Shown in pieces: positions 45,770-57,260 of a DNA stretch of 64,000 nt. The translations under genes were made by a program, and so were the position numbers. The stretch comes from Stenopsyche tienmushanensis (Eukaryota > Arthropoda > Insecta > Trichoptera > Stenopsychidae): the NCBI GenBank assembly GCA_008973525.1, contig WACJ01000071.1:124001-188000 (forward strand). Direction: 5' to 3'. The notes beneath the pieces are model-generated. The model ran no database searches and was not told the DNA's origin. It worked only from the letters and a program-made list of their open reading frames with translations. Each line of letters begins with the position of its first letter. Within the stretch, counting starts at the first letter, position 1.

Positions 45770-46135
45770 AATAAAAATCCAAAGGAGCAAGATCAAAGGA
45801 ATAAGATGAATGTAATAGTAACTCTCATTTCCAAGTCCCTAATGCTGAATGATGAATTTCGCGTTATGGTGGAAGATGGCGTTATATCTATTGATGAGTT
45901 CTGGACGGGTTGAGTGGTCGATCCAAGTCCTTCAGCTAATCCATCAATGGAAGACCTGGATTTATTTCAACCAAATCTCCAAGAACATAGTTGTTCAGTG
46001 TTTTAGATCTTCCAAGATCTAATTCATCCAGAAATCTGGCAAACCACTTTTTTCGTGTTCATTCGGCAACACAGTCATTTTCGTATACATCACAAATGAT
46101 TTTACGGACACTAGAGACAAATTCGCCTTTAAAAA
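45770..46135 (-). pseudogene. Mariner transposase remnant, internally deleted
   Basis: Minus strand: VRKIICDVYENDCVAE, TRKKWFARFLDELDL (end of the first helix-turn-helix region), GDLVEINP, then after a deletion RPELINRYNAIFHH, and LLLHSSYSFDLAPF in a shifted frame (compare HPPYSPDLAPSD). Several stops and frameshifts. The fragment keeps parts of the DNA-binding and catalytic regions only. Confidence 0.65.
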
Positions 46136-46139
46136 TAAT

Positions 46140-48480
46140 AATAATATAAATGTTGTATATCAGTGTGATTTGTTTCCATTTTGAGTTTTTATTTGCGAAA
46201 ATTGTACACATCCAGACGGAAAACTCGGTCAAAATAAACAGAACAATGACTTATTTCAAGAGGATAGAAAATAAATATTCCAGAATTTACGTATATTAAT
46301 TTATTATTAATTTTCCTAAATCGAAGTGTAAAAATGGCACGTGTTTTTGGCACTACCGATAGCTACTTCTATTCATCATTTGAATGTTACACTAAGTAAT
46401 GGTATTTCATTCTAACCAAACTGTGGAAAAAAAGCTCAATGTTAATCAATTTGATAAGAAGATCGATAATCTCAAATCAGATTTATTTTGATATCCTGGT
46501 TTTTAAAAATTTAAGTACTAAAATTACTCTACCGAAAGGGATTACTTTACAACAGTTATTGTAATATTATTTAAAAATAATTATACAATAACTGTTTCAA
46601 CATTTTTCAATTATAAAGTCTCTTTTTCCTACAAAAAATAAGTTTGTCTCACATTGCAAACCGCTATAAGCATTTAAATTTACACATATCGATTGTTTTC
46701 AAAAAACAAATAACATAGGGATTTCAAGCCAAACACAAGGATTAATTAATTTGTTGCATTAATGTTCTGAAATTATTCCTTATTATTGCTTATCATATAT
46801 CAACAGAAGAGTCCAGATTTCTTTCTAATTTTTTTGGCAGGCTTTATATGATTTTTAAAAGAATTAAATAGCACATATGATATTTTAAAACAGTACGCAA
46901 TATATTGGCATTTTTTATTTTATTGTATGTGTATATACAGAGCTGAATCTTTATCGACCGCCATTCGATTATCCGACATTTCGCCTAAGTTCCCATGGTC
47001 CGATCGCGTCAAATAATTATTCTAATCAATCAAATACCATGGGCGTATATGAGCTTAAGCACAGTTTAATAGTTCATTTCACATAGGCTACAGTTTCGAT
47101 CAATTACGACCCAAAACGCCGAAACGTTTAATGTGGAACCCTCAGTGCCGTATTCCTACTACATAAACCGTATCCATTTAAATGGGATAAACTCGGAATT
47201 GAGACGACACCGATGGCTCGTTTGCAAGAAATCAATTATCCTTTAAACGACTTTTTAGAGGAGGGAATCTTTGGAAGCTCCGACGTAATGTGAGTCAATT
47301 TCTATTGCATCTGAATCAGCCGCAGATTTAAACGCTTATTTTTAAAGGAGGCATAAGTAAGACTCGTTCGAAATGGGTCAATTCAAGACGTATTTAATTC
47401 GAAATGAATCTAACCGATTTATTGCAGTTTTAGCGCCGATCAAAAGCTCTCGGTTTTTTCGCGTGACTTTTTTTTAAATCGGCGCTTTTTATGCCTTCAG
47501 ACGTTTAAAAAGCATCTGGAACAAATATAAGAAACGTTCTCAATTCATTTTGCGTCAAGTGATATGATTTATGGCACGAAAATATGTGAAATGAAGCGCT
47601 CGAGGAGAAGTTAAATCTCATATTTACTGTTTCGGTTGATGTAATTTGTTTTCGCTTGTGACATACAAATTACACATTTTTTTATGTTCTGTCGGAACCG
47701 AACCACGTAATTAAGATTGTCATCAGGGTCTATTTGTATATGCCTGCGCTAGGAATTCGGGCTTATTAACATTGTGACATTCATTCGGACGCAAATTTGC
47801 TAACAGACTATTATAGTTCGCAGTTTTAATTGAAAGAATGCGCCCGGATTCTATTTTTAAGAGGTTTAGAAATGTCGGCACGGTGAGAACGTTTGTGTTC
47901 CTCGTTTGAGGATAAATGATCATTTTTTGAATGGCATTTCATTATTTTGTGTAATTTTGTCACGCATAGGTGGCCCTGCCCAACTTTATCATCATTCAGT
48001 ATTTATTTTTTTTAGTTTCAAGACATCTGGGCAAACCTGAATTGGAAATATTAACACTTCTAAATACCCAAACTTTTTGATAAGATTAAAAAAAAACTCA
48101 ATCTAGATTCGTACCTGAACCTTTATTATCGGAACTTTTATATATTTTAAGCATTCCACGAAAAGATATCAACTTGATGCTTATTGGCTGGAAATTTAAG
48201 AGTTCCAGCTTGTAATACATAACACTAGGAAACAAATTGAAATCTGGGCATCTCAGTCCGGTTACATAGGAAACATATAGGAAGAGATAAGCTTAATAAA
48301 ATACATAATAAAGACTTAAGATTGGAAGCTGGAATTTGGGTTGATAATAATATTATCTGAAGTATTGATTTAACAGGATAATTAACAGAATTAATTAGAG
48401 TAAATATTTTAATATTATTATATGAATACAGTAACCAAAGTAGTTTTACTGGTTATCGGTTTTCGGTTCAGTTTAGGTTC
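46140..48480. other. Intergenic; complex block 46930-47940
   Basis: AT-rich to about 46930, then a roughly 1-kb complex, less AT-rich block without coding potential or recognised repeats (possible regulatory DNA). A tRNA-like B box (GGTTCGAAGCC) lies at 48476-48486, just before the next element. Confidence 0.35.
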
Positions 48481-48534
48481 GAAGCCCTGTTTATAATATA
48501 CAGGGTAATTTGCTACGTTCCATATATAGGCAGT

Positions 48535-48777
48535 GCCATGGAATAGGGCACGTCCTCAGATAAAGCAATCCAGTGGTGTCAGATCAAGAGACCATGCGAG
48601 CCACGAAATAGGGCGCGTTCACAGACAAAGGAGTCCAGTGGTGTCAGATCTGGAGATCATGCGAGCCACGGAATAGAGCTTGTTCACAGACAAAGGAGTC
48701 CAGTGGTGTCAGATCTGGAGACCGTGTGAGCCACGGAATAGGGGACGTCTCTAGGCAAAGAAATTCAGTCGTGTCAA
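48535..48777. repeat. 65-bp tandem repeat, 3.7 copies
   Basis: Units start at 48535, 48600, 48665 and 48730 with GCCA(C/T)G(G)AATAG and carry CCAGTGGTGTCAGATC. Period is exactly 65 bp. Minus-strand translation gives SPDLTPLDSFV, the third-Asp motif (SPDLTPLDFF) of a Tc1-type transposase. Because 65 is not a multiple of 3, the array does not encode a repeat protein. Confidence 0.88.
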
Positions 48778-48960
48778 GTGACTAAAATAGTAATTTACAC
48801 AACAGAGTTGTCCACAAAAGAAAATCTTATTGAAAGAATAATTGCCGCCTTAGCAAAAATGAAGGAGAAAATGCTACTTCAGACAACTACAGTTCAATTA
48901 AGAAAAGGGTGTCGTGCATGCATACGAAACTACGACCCTGCCAAACTGGTACCATCTTAA
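48778..48960 (+). pseudogene. Tc1-like transposase C-terminal fragment
   Basis: VIYTTELSTKENLIERIIAA, then TTTVQLRKGCRACIRN. This matches the C-terminal helix region following SPDLTPLDFFLWG in Tc1-like transposases (vYxTxxxTxENLxERIIAAC...LRRRCRxCIRxNGxxFE). It is on the plus strand, whereas the adjacent tandem repeat encodes its motif on the minus strand, so one part has been inverted. Confidence 0.55.
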
Positions 48961-49379
48961 ATTTAACGACTTATTGGAAGATTTGGATGACATGTAGCAT
49001 ATCGTTTGAAAGAGTATAATTTAGAGAACTTTTTAAAACTAAACTATGTTCAAAATAGCACTTGGTTTTTTGTTTAAAGAATATAGAAGTTGACTTTTCT
49101 CATTCGTTTGCACATTTTATGTGACTTTGGAAGCTCATAAATAATTTTCTTCAAACCGATTGCATAAAATAGTGATTTATTTGAATTAAAAATACATTGC
49201 AAAATACAAAAACAGTTATGTTGTGCTATTACAACCGCAGATTTAAAAAAATTGACGATTTTAAAAGTGAAATTTTGGATATTTTTTAAAAAATGTTGAA
49301 AAAAATATATTTCAACATGTGTGAAAAGAAGCAAATGCATTCCCCTTTCTGTGTGCAAAACACCCTGTATATAATAATA

Positions 49380-52100
49380 AATCAAAAATTACTACATGAA
49401 ACACTTGGTTAAACCAAATTTAAGCCATTACTTGTAATGATTTAATACGAAAATTCTTACAAGGTTTTTTTTGCGAATGTAATAAAATAGAGAATAATTA
49501 GAAACACATCTGAATCTAGATTAAGCTGAGTTTGTGGTAATAAAAAAATAATAAATCACTAATGCATTTAGACTAGATCAGCTTTCAAAATTCACATCAA
49601 GCAAGCAGATTTTTGGATTAAAATTCATTTTTGCAAAACAATAGACCATTAATCTAAGTCACGATAAGTTAGTTTAATTTAACGTCTGAGATAATTCGAT
49701 GGAAATAATTGAAAAGTTGCGAACGGTGCGATATCGCGATATCTGCACGGCGGGTCTCCGAGACCGTCTTACGTAGTTAATGTTCTGTTACATGAGAATC
49801 GTTTAATATGGCGGCCTCTGTGAGGAGAGACCGTGGGTGGGTTAAATGGGGGCGGATTCGAACATAGAAGGGTGGGTGGTAAGGTAATTTAAGATTACTC
49901 CACTGAGCCACTCACTGTATACAATTATACGGCGTATTGATCATGTCTACTATAAGCGTTTAAATGAATATCACGCTCAATGACTACAATCTATATCAAC
50001 TCCTCTCAATTATTATATAAATAAACTCAAAATTGCCACATACAGAGTCTTGACACCCGCTCGCTTCAAAATATAAAGGCAATCAACCGGTAATTGCGAT
50101 CTAATTATTATATTGATAGGCACGAGTTTTTCCCAATTTAGATATGATGTTGGAGTTGTGAACTTGTTTTTCGCATTATGGAGATTTAGATATGCTAATA
50201 AGCAATTAAAATTCGAGTTTAAAAACGCGTCTGCGATTTAAGCAATAGTCGTGATACGAACAAGGGCCGTTGGGAAGAAATCTATTGATGCGCCTTCAAT
50301 TATACGAAGAACCGTTTTAATGCTGGATCCATTCCAAGCATTCAGAAACACGGCTCATCAAGTTTATATTTCTTATTTACTGCAATTTCAACCATATAAT
50401 AAGTGGAATATACCGCTTTTTCCATAAAAACTGCAATCATACAATCTAAATAAGACCTAAGTTGCAAAAATACTGATACATTTTTGATGTCCACATACAT
50501 GAATATATTCTTAAAATTGATAGAAGGATTACATTTGATAAAAGTATAAATCCATATGCTTGATTATGTTTAAAGAAACATAATGATCGATGATTTGGAT
50601 AGGTAAAATCATTATGAAACAGACTCAATTAAAAATAGACATGCAGCTGCTTAAAGCTGTACATTTAAATCTACCATTAAAAGCTCTCAATCATGGAACT
50701 ATTTTTTATACAGATAGAGAAGTCACAATTATAATTCTATGGGAAGGATATCTTCCCACAGCCAAGGCCATCCAATGACTCCACAACTTCTATGCAACAG
50801 TATCATATATGCATATTTATGATAAATAAAAAATAGATCACTCGATCTATCTAGTCGTATTTATCTTATTATTCGTACTTGAGATTATACGTATTTTCAT
50901 ACAAAATGATAGAAATTTCGATTGAACATTTAATAAAAACACGTCTATTGACCTGATGTATAACGAAGCTCCGAAATGCATAATCAAAATGGGATCAATG
51001 ATTCCGAACCCTTGGCCGTAATATCATCAGACGCTGATTCGACTAAACTGTAGCGTCGTTCCATTTAAGATCGGATTGCTTATTTCTTCCCGAGATCTGT
51101 AAATTGGAAGCAACTTTTAGCAATGGAAGAACCGTTGGTTTGGTGGGAGTCGCGGACGCTAAATCTATTTCACGCATCGACACCCACAGTTGGGTCAACC
51201 CCCACTCTTTAGATTCTCACCCCTATTCAACCCAAGCCTATTTCTTTCCCATGTATCCCGATCTATTTCTGGAGTATGAGGAGCTCTTGCCGTCGGTATT
51301 TATTGTTTTCTGGACGTTAATTGTTGGCCATCGCTTCGAGGCTTTCATATTCAAATTAGGCACCCTTCTGGGCTCGGGATTAAAAAAGTGTATTTGCATA
51401 TGTCACGGAAATGAAAACGATTAGATATTGTCAACTCAAGATTGATTTTTTTTACATTTTTAATATACCCAGTGCAAATTTGAATATCTTATTAAATCTT
51501 CATTAGTAAGTTTTGATTTATATTATCTAAAATCCAATCAATTAATTCAAAGTGGTTCATAAAAGATGGAATGCTTCATGTATGAGATAAAATAGTTTTG
51601 GAAATCGATACGCGATTTATCTATAGGTGCGTTTGTATCGTAAGATGGGCCACCCTACTCTTATTTGTGTGGAGACCTTCTACCCATCACAGGACTTTTT
51701 AAATGGATATCAGGCAACACAAAAGGCTCGTTCGGTCATGTGACAGTTTTAAATTGGACCAGATTACTAAATGGAGGGTCTGGGGTCCGCAACTGCAATC
51801 GCACTGAACCGTGCAATTTGTTGAGCTTTTGATTTTTACATGCCAACAAATATTTAAATTGATATTCTGCCGCAGCGGTCACCATGGAAAAACACCCCTA
51901 ACGACGCAAATTTTAAATCAGGCAATCATCCGCTTATACCTTTACCAGCGTACGTACAATATATTAAATTATCAATTATAAATTTGTCATGGCATCGAAT
52001 CAATGGGCATGGAAGAAGATCCTGCATTCATCGCATTGTATGGGGTTGTGACGGGGGAAAAAAAACGAGATTATAATATCATTTGTGCCATTATTATGAC
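49380..52100. other. Intergenic, no gene seen
   Basis: Two adjacent short palindromes at 49730-49743 (GATATCGCGATATC) and 49753-49765 (GGTCTC C GAGACC) lie in a complex block (49700-49900). Further complex blocks at 50950-51430 and 51600-52080. The 106-codon frame at 51104-51424 lies in one of these and shows no recognisable domain. Confidence 0.4.
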
Positions 52101-52104
52101 AGTG

Positions 52105-52165
52105 TGTAGCTCAATGATTGCGGAATAAATTTGACTCTATTGTAGTCGTGATTCGAATCTGGGAC
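52105..52165 (+). repeat. tRNA-like sequence (SINE head)
   Basis: TAGCTCAATGATTG (52107-52120) resembles an A box and GATTCGAATCT (52150-52160) a B box, 43 bp apart start to start. The T-stem does not pair, so it is not a functional tRNA. The body downstream (GTGCGGTGGAGATAAG...) is unrecognised. Confidence 0.4.
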
Positions 52166-52967
52166 AGTGCGGTGGAGATAAGATCTAATGCACACGCTCC
52201 AAAGTTTGATGAAGTGGGGTACTTGAATCAAACATCTCTCCATTGTCTGCAACCCCGAGCGCTTATCGGTTTTGTTTACCCTTAGTCAATAACTGACTTG
52301 AATATTTTTATTAATATTGCGATCTAATTTATTTCAAATGTAAATAACCCTATACTGTATGCTAAAAGTGTATAATTTACGTTCTATGAGATAAATCGAC
52401 TCTCTTGCTCATTTAGCATGCATTATGAAAGTCATGCAAAAAATACCATCTATTCAAGCATTTACAACATATTTTCTTTATACGTTATATTAAATTGACT
52501 ACATGTGTGTATAATTGTTTAGATCTTGGACTTATATTATGATAATTCGGATACAAATTTGAATATCAGAATAACAAAGAGGCATAGAGATGCTGAATAA
52601 TCATTTAATAATGGATTACCATAGGTTTTTTTTTAAATTTGATCTTTATGGCTATATAAAAGCTAGTTTTTAGCAATGCAAGTCATTAAATATTTAAATA
52701 CAAAAATCTTTAAAAATAAATTTCTTCTTAATCGTCATCAGGAATTAACTTCAGGAATCAGCTGCTGATTAAGTCATCTTATCAAAATCATCATTAGGCT
52801 TCGAAAATATTTAGGTAGTCGTGTCATTTGTAAGTCAATCTTCAAGAGGTGGGATTAACGATCATGTTTTAAAAACATATATGCACTATAAAACTCATAT
52901 CAAAGTGGTCGGCAATGATCCCCTTAATAGGAATAAAAGGGACTGTAAAAAGCCAATGTTCAATATG

Positions 52968-53781
52968 TTAAGTTGTCCCATAAGTCTCTTTCGCAAATGA
53001 TCACAGATCTAATCATAGCCATGGTTGAAGAAAACCCGCGATATACTATTCGCGAAATAGCTAACCAGTTAGAAATTCTACGAACATCCGTCCATAATTA
53101 TCTGACAAAATTGGGCTACATAAATCGTTCAGATGTGTGGCTTCCTTATGAACTGACTGACTCAAATAAACTTCAGCGTATTTCAACATGCGATCTTCTT
53201 ATCCAATGATATAATAGCCAACCTTTTTTGAAGAGGCTTGTCATTGGAGATGAAAATTGGATACTCTATTAGAATATCCAACGTAAACGGTCTTGGACTA
53301 AGGGTACAGAAGCTTTGACTGTAGCCAAACCTAGCCTACATCACAAAAAAAGTTTTGCTATGCATTTTGTGGAACTGGAAGGGAATAGTTTATTATGAGC
53401 TACTTCAGCAAGGTGAAACAATCAATTCAACAAAATATTGTTTCCAATTAGACAATCTAAAGGATGCAATTGCCAGAAAACGGCCAGAATTAGCGAACAG
53501 ACGAGGATGTTTTACCTCATCTTCCATACTCTCTGGACATTGCCCCTTCAGATTATTATTTATTTCTTCATTTAAAAATTCTTTACGTGGTAAATTTTTT
53601 AATTCAAAAAATTATATAAAAATGCATCTTGATCAATATTTTGACAACAAACCTGGGAAATTTTGGCAAAAAGGCATTATGACGCTTCCGAAGAGATGGA
53701 GAAAGGTAATAGAACAGAATGGATCATATGTTGTCCATAGCCCACACGGTCTTCTGACACCACTGGATTTCTTTGTCTAGA
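52968..53781 (+). pseudogene. Mariner transposase pseudogene, rearranged
   Basis: A terminal-repeat-like TTAAGTTGTCCCATAAGTC (from 52968) is joined almost directly to the second helix-turn-helix: MITDLIIAMVEENPRYTIRE, then SVHNYLTKLGYINRSDVWLP and YELTDSNKLQRIS. After frameshifts follow LKRLVIGDENWILY (first catalytic Asp in GDENW), KRSWTKGTEALTVAKPSLHH, WNWKGIVYYELLQQGETINS and KDAIARKRPELANRRG. The second-Asp block is missing; the frame continues with HLPYSLDIAPSDYYLF (third Asp) and GIMTLPKRWRKVIEQNGSYV. The N-terminal helices are missing. Not functional. Confidence 0.88.
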
Positions 53782-53796
53782 GACGTGTCCTATTTA

Positions 53797-53900
53797 AAGG
53801 ATGCAATTACCAGAAAACGGCCAGAATTAACGAACAGACGAGGATTTGTTTTTCATCACGATAACGCCAGGCCTCATGTGTCTTTGCTCGTCAGAAATTA
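53797..53900 (+). pseudogene. Displaced mariner second-Asp segment
   Basis: Repeats about 50 bp of 53459-53512 (KDAI.RKRPEL.NRRG) and continues into FVFHHDNARPHVSLL, the second catalytic motif lost from the preceding pseudogene. It lies after the transposase 3' end, so a duplication plus deletion has moved it. Confidence 0.8.
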
Positions 53901-53904
53901 ATTA

Positions 53905-56900
53905 TTATCATTTGACTAGGTGTGAAATTCTGAAATTATTATCATCATTTGACTGAGTGTAGGTGGGTCATATCTTTCAGTGATGAAGGGTTGACGAAAA
54001 CAATTTTATAGAACTATTTTGACTGTATTACTGTTTGTGAAATCCTTTACAAAAAATGATTATTTTTTAATGTATATTGTTGAACTTCACCACAAGCATA
54101 TTTCAGTGATTTAAATCCAAAGTACTTCGTATGAAAGTTGACGCTCAATGGTTTGTGACAAAGAGTTAGAAAGACAAAGCGGTAACCCAATATCTTCTAA
54201 AGGACATTTAGTCAATAAAATTGATAAAACGATTATTTTTAGGGGATCTATCAAATTGAGACTACCACAACAAGGGAAAGATTTGATTGGAAGTAATAAT
54301 TCATATGAATATATAAAAACATCCTAATTAACAAGCCAACAATGGAGCAAATTTTCATTGCACATTATACAGAATTGAATTCCCTTTTTATGTGATATGT
54401 CCCGCATTAAAATGAAAAAGTATCTGCGTCGAAAATAATGACACACGTATAAATCCGACCCCCCCGGCACTAAAGCGAATATAATCCCCTCACTTTAATA
54501 ATTATTAAAATACCAATCGTATCGAATCAGAGCCGAATGCAATTATTTTATTTGTAACGTAACTGAGCCGCTCGTTTGAGGATATCCCCATAACAATGGA
54601 GTAGTTTAGTATAATTTCCATGTGGCAAATCTCTAGGGGAAACTTTAGGGGTACGCATGGAAACGCCTTGAGGGACCGTCGTTAACTTTCGTCAAACACC
54701 CGCTTAATAAACCATGTTATTTATTGACTACAAAAAATAAAGCCTGGATGAAAGGTCAATTTGGGCAAACATTAGCGTATCCATCGATTAATGAAATTCG
54801 AGCGAATTGATATTTAAAAAAAATCGTTGTTAAAAATGTATTTATAATTGTTTTGTTGGTGGAAACTTTTGGTTGGATGCTCTTTTGATTTTGTCGTCCC
54901 TCCCCTTCGAGTCGAAGGGTCATTAGGGCAACTTATTTCGCCTAGAAGGGAAATTAGATTGATGACAATAATAGTTCTTTCAGAAAGTTTACGCATGACA
55001 AATCAATCATCCCCTGAATGCTCATTTGTTCCGCACGTGTGATGTACTCGTTTAATTGGCGAATAATGTGCAACTGTAAAAATTGCACTTTTTTCGATGC
55101 AATTCATACAATTTGAGATCCGGAATAAAGTATTAAAGATACTATTCATATTAAAGCATTCGATAAAAGCTTGCATTTACAAAGCTTATTCCGCAAAATA
55201 CATAGTAATTAATTGATTTTCGTATGAAATTAACAATAAAATAGTGATATTCTTATATAATAGCATTGATTAGGCTCAAAGCGCATATTTTTTCTAGCTT
55301 AACATGATTAATAAATGATTGACGCTATATAAGTTTACATCAATTCATAGCAATATCCAATAGGATAGTTAAAAAGATGATGGATTATTTTCGATTCCCA
55401 TAAAGTTATACATATAAAATGAGTACTTTTTAATTAGGTTGAAGGCTTTATAAAATTAAATACCGAATGCGTGGCGCAGTAAATATAATGGGAAATCTAT
55501 AAAAAATAATTTCCATACAAATAATAAATCGCACAAAGCTTAATGAATGTCCGCGTTTAATTAATCAAATGGTTATAAATCCCTATTTTTGCGATTGCTT
55601 CCATAATTTATTTATATATTTTATGAAAGCCTATTATTCCAAACAAGATTTATATACAGGATGATTGATTGCAGATTAATTAAAGTATTTTTTCTTAAGG
55701 AAAGATTAAAAAATAGTTTTCGGTAGTATAAAAATCATCCCTATTTAATAACCCTATAAATCATAAATTATCTCGCGTCCATCCAGACATTTTCCCTTGC
55801 ATTACAACACGCAAAATGTTATAGCCACCTGTTATATTTTATCCCTACTCGTTATCGCGATATGAAAGGTTCCCAGTTCGATTCTCACTAATGTTTTCTA
55901 CTAAATATCTCCTGAGGGACTTCATTAAATCTGCTGTGAAGAGGGGCGGTGGGCTTCCAGCGGCAACGTTTTGTCATTCTTATTATAATTTATGGTTCAA
56001 GTTTAAACTGAAAAAAATGTAATGGGGAATAAGCCCAGGACATAATATCAACAAAATAAATTGACTACCCAGAACTTTTTTTAAGAGAGAGAAAACTTTA
56101 CACCCTTATTTTTAGACAGTTTTTCACGGAGAAGAAACCCGAAGCCTTATTATGTATTAAGGCGTAATTGCTTTCTTCTAAATTATAATAAGGCGACACT
56201 TTAAATTACGACATAAATATTATAAGGCATTAAGCAAAGCCAAAGATAATAGTGTGCGTTGAAGCTCTCTAATAATATACAAGATATGTGAAATTCACAT
56301 ATGAAAAATAGCTTTAATGTCACTCCTAATCATCCTGATTATATGAAAATAATTACTAGATGAACATACATTAGTTAATAAATTACTCCATGTTATATGA
56401 TGTTGGTATAGTGGACTAGATTATATTAAGCACTAGCAAATCAAAGAGATTGAAAGTGTTAATATTTCAAATCGATCATTTTGGTTCCGATTGAATTGAA
56501 ACTCCAGGCTCTGAAAAATTTCACCACACGATCGTAGATTCTCTTGTAAAGTATATTTAAAGTTGTCTCTCTAAAATGTATTTTTAAATGAAAAGCACTG
56601 CATAAGAAATGTCTATTCTTGGAAGTAATCTAAAAAATCAAAACTACATTCCAAGTTTGGTTTCAATGAGTTGACTTGTTAAAAAGTTACGATCTTTTAG
56701 AAAATTCAAGCTATTTGTTCTAATTATTTATAACCATTAGCGGTATTTATTGGTTTAAAAGGAATTATGTATGAAGCAAACATTGGCATGCAAAAAGCAG
56801 CATCCGCGCGATCATAAAATCGTAAAACATGAATCGATCATGAAATTTAAATTCAAATATTTCGATGGGGTCGCGTTAATTAGAACATTTGTAAAGCCCC

Positions 56901-57260
56901 ATTTGTAGAGCATATAAGTTTACAAGCACTTTTCTCTTTGTTCTTCGGGTGGTTGTAGTCAAAAGGGCCAACATTTTATCGGAGCTATCTCGATTCGATA
57001 AATAAAAGCAAGCCGGTGCAATTATTGCACATTAAGCAAACAAACAATCCACAAGAGGGTTGACGATCGGACAGCGTTGCCATCTGTCGATGAAAACTGG
57101 GTAATATTGACCCCATTCAATTCAGCCTTGCCTCAGATAAACACAGAGCTGAGCAAATATTTATTGCGCCATTTAAACAATGGTTAACAAAAACGACAAA
57201 ATATGTCATTAAAATTCCCTCCCTAGAATCAGCGCTGCTCAAAATTTCATCCCCAAAGTG
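53905..57260. other. Intergenic, no gene seen
   Basis: AT-rich, with complex blocks at 54400-55060 and 56800-57260. TATATACAGGATGATTG at about 55646 resembles one end of a TACAGGGT element, but no partner end was seen. A partial SINE-like TGTTGGTATAGTGGACTAGA is at 56401. Confidence 0.4.

Larger units (their letters stand above)
48497..49372. mobile_element. TACAGGGT-ended Tc1-like element, rearranged (about 0.87 kb)
   Basis: ATATACAGGGT at the left (48496-48506) and ACCCTGTATAT at the right (49362-49372) form an 11-bp inverted pair including TA target bases. Such ends are typical of a widespread insect Tc1-like group. Inside are a 65-bp tandem repeat derived from transposase sequence and a transposase C-terminal fragment. 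No complete transposase. Confidence 0.6.

Noticed and set aside
48535..48777. CRISPR-like or minisatellite coding array
   Set aside because: Units are contiguous with no spacers, so not CRISPR; the 65-bp period breaks frame, so not a repeat protein.
51104..51424. 106-codon frame
   Set aside because: Sits in a complex non-coding block; translation shows no domain and codon context is not convincing.
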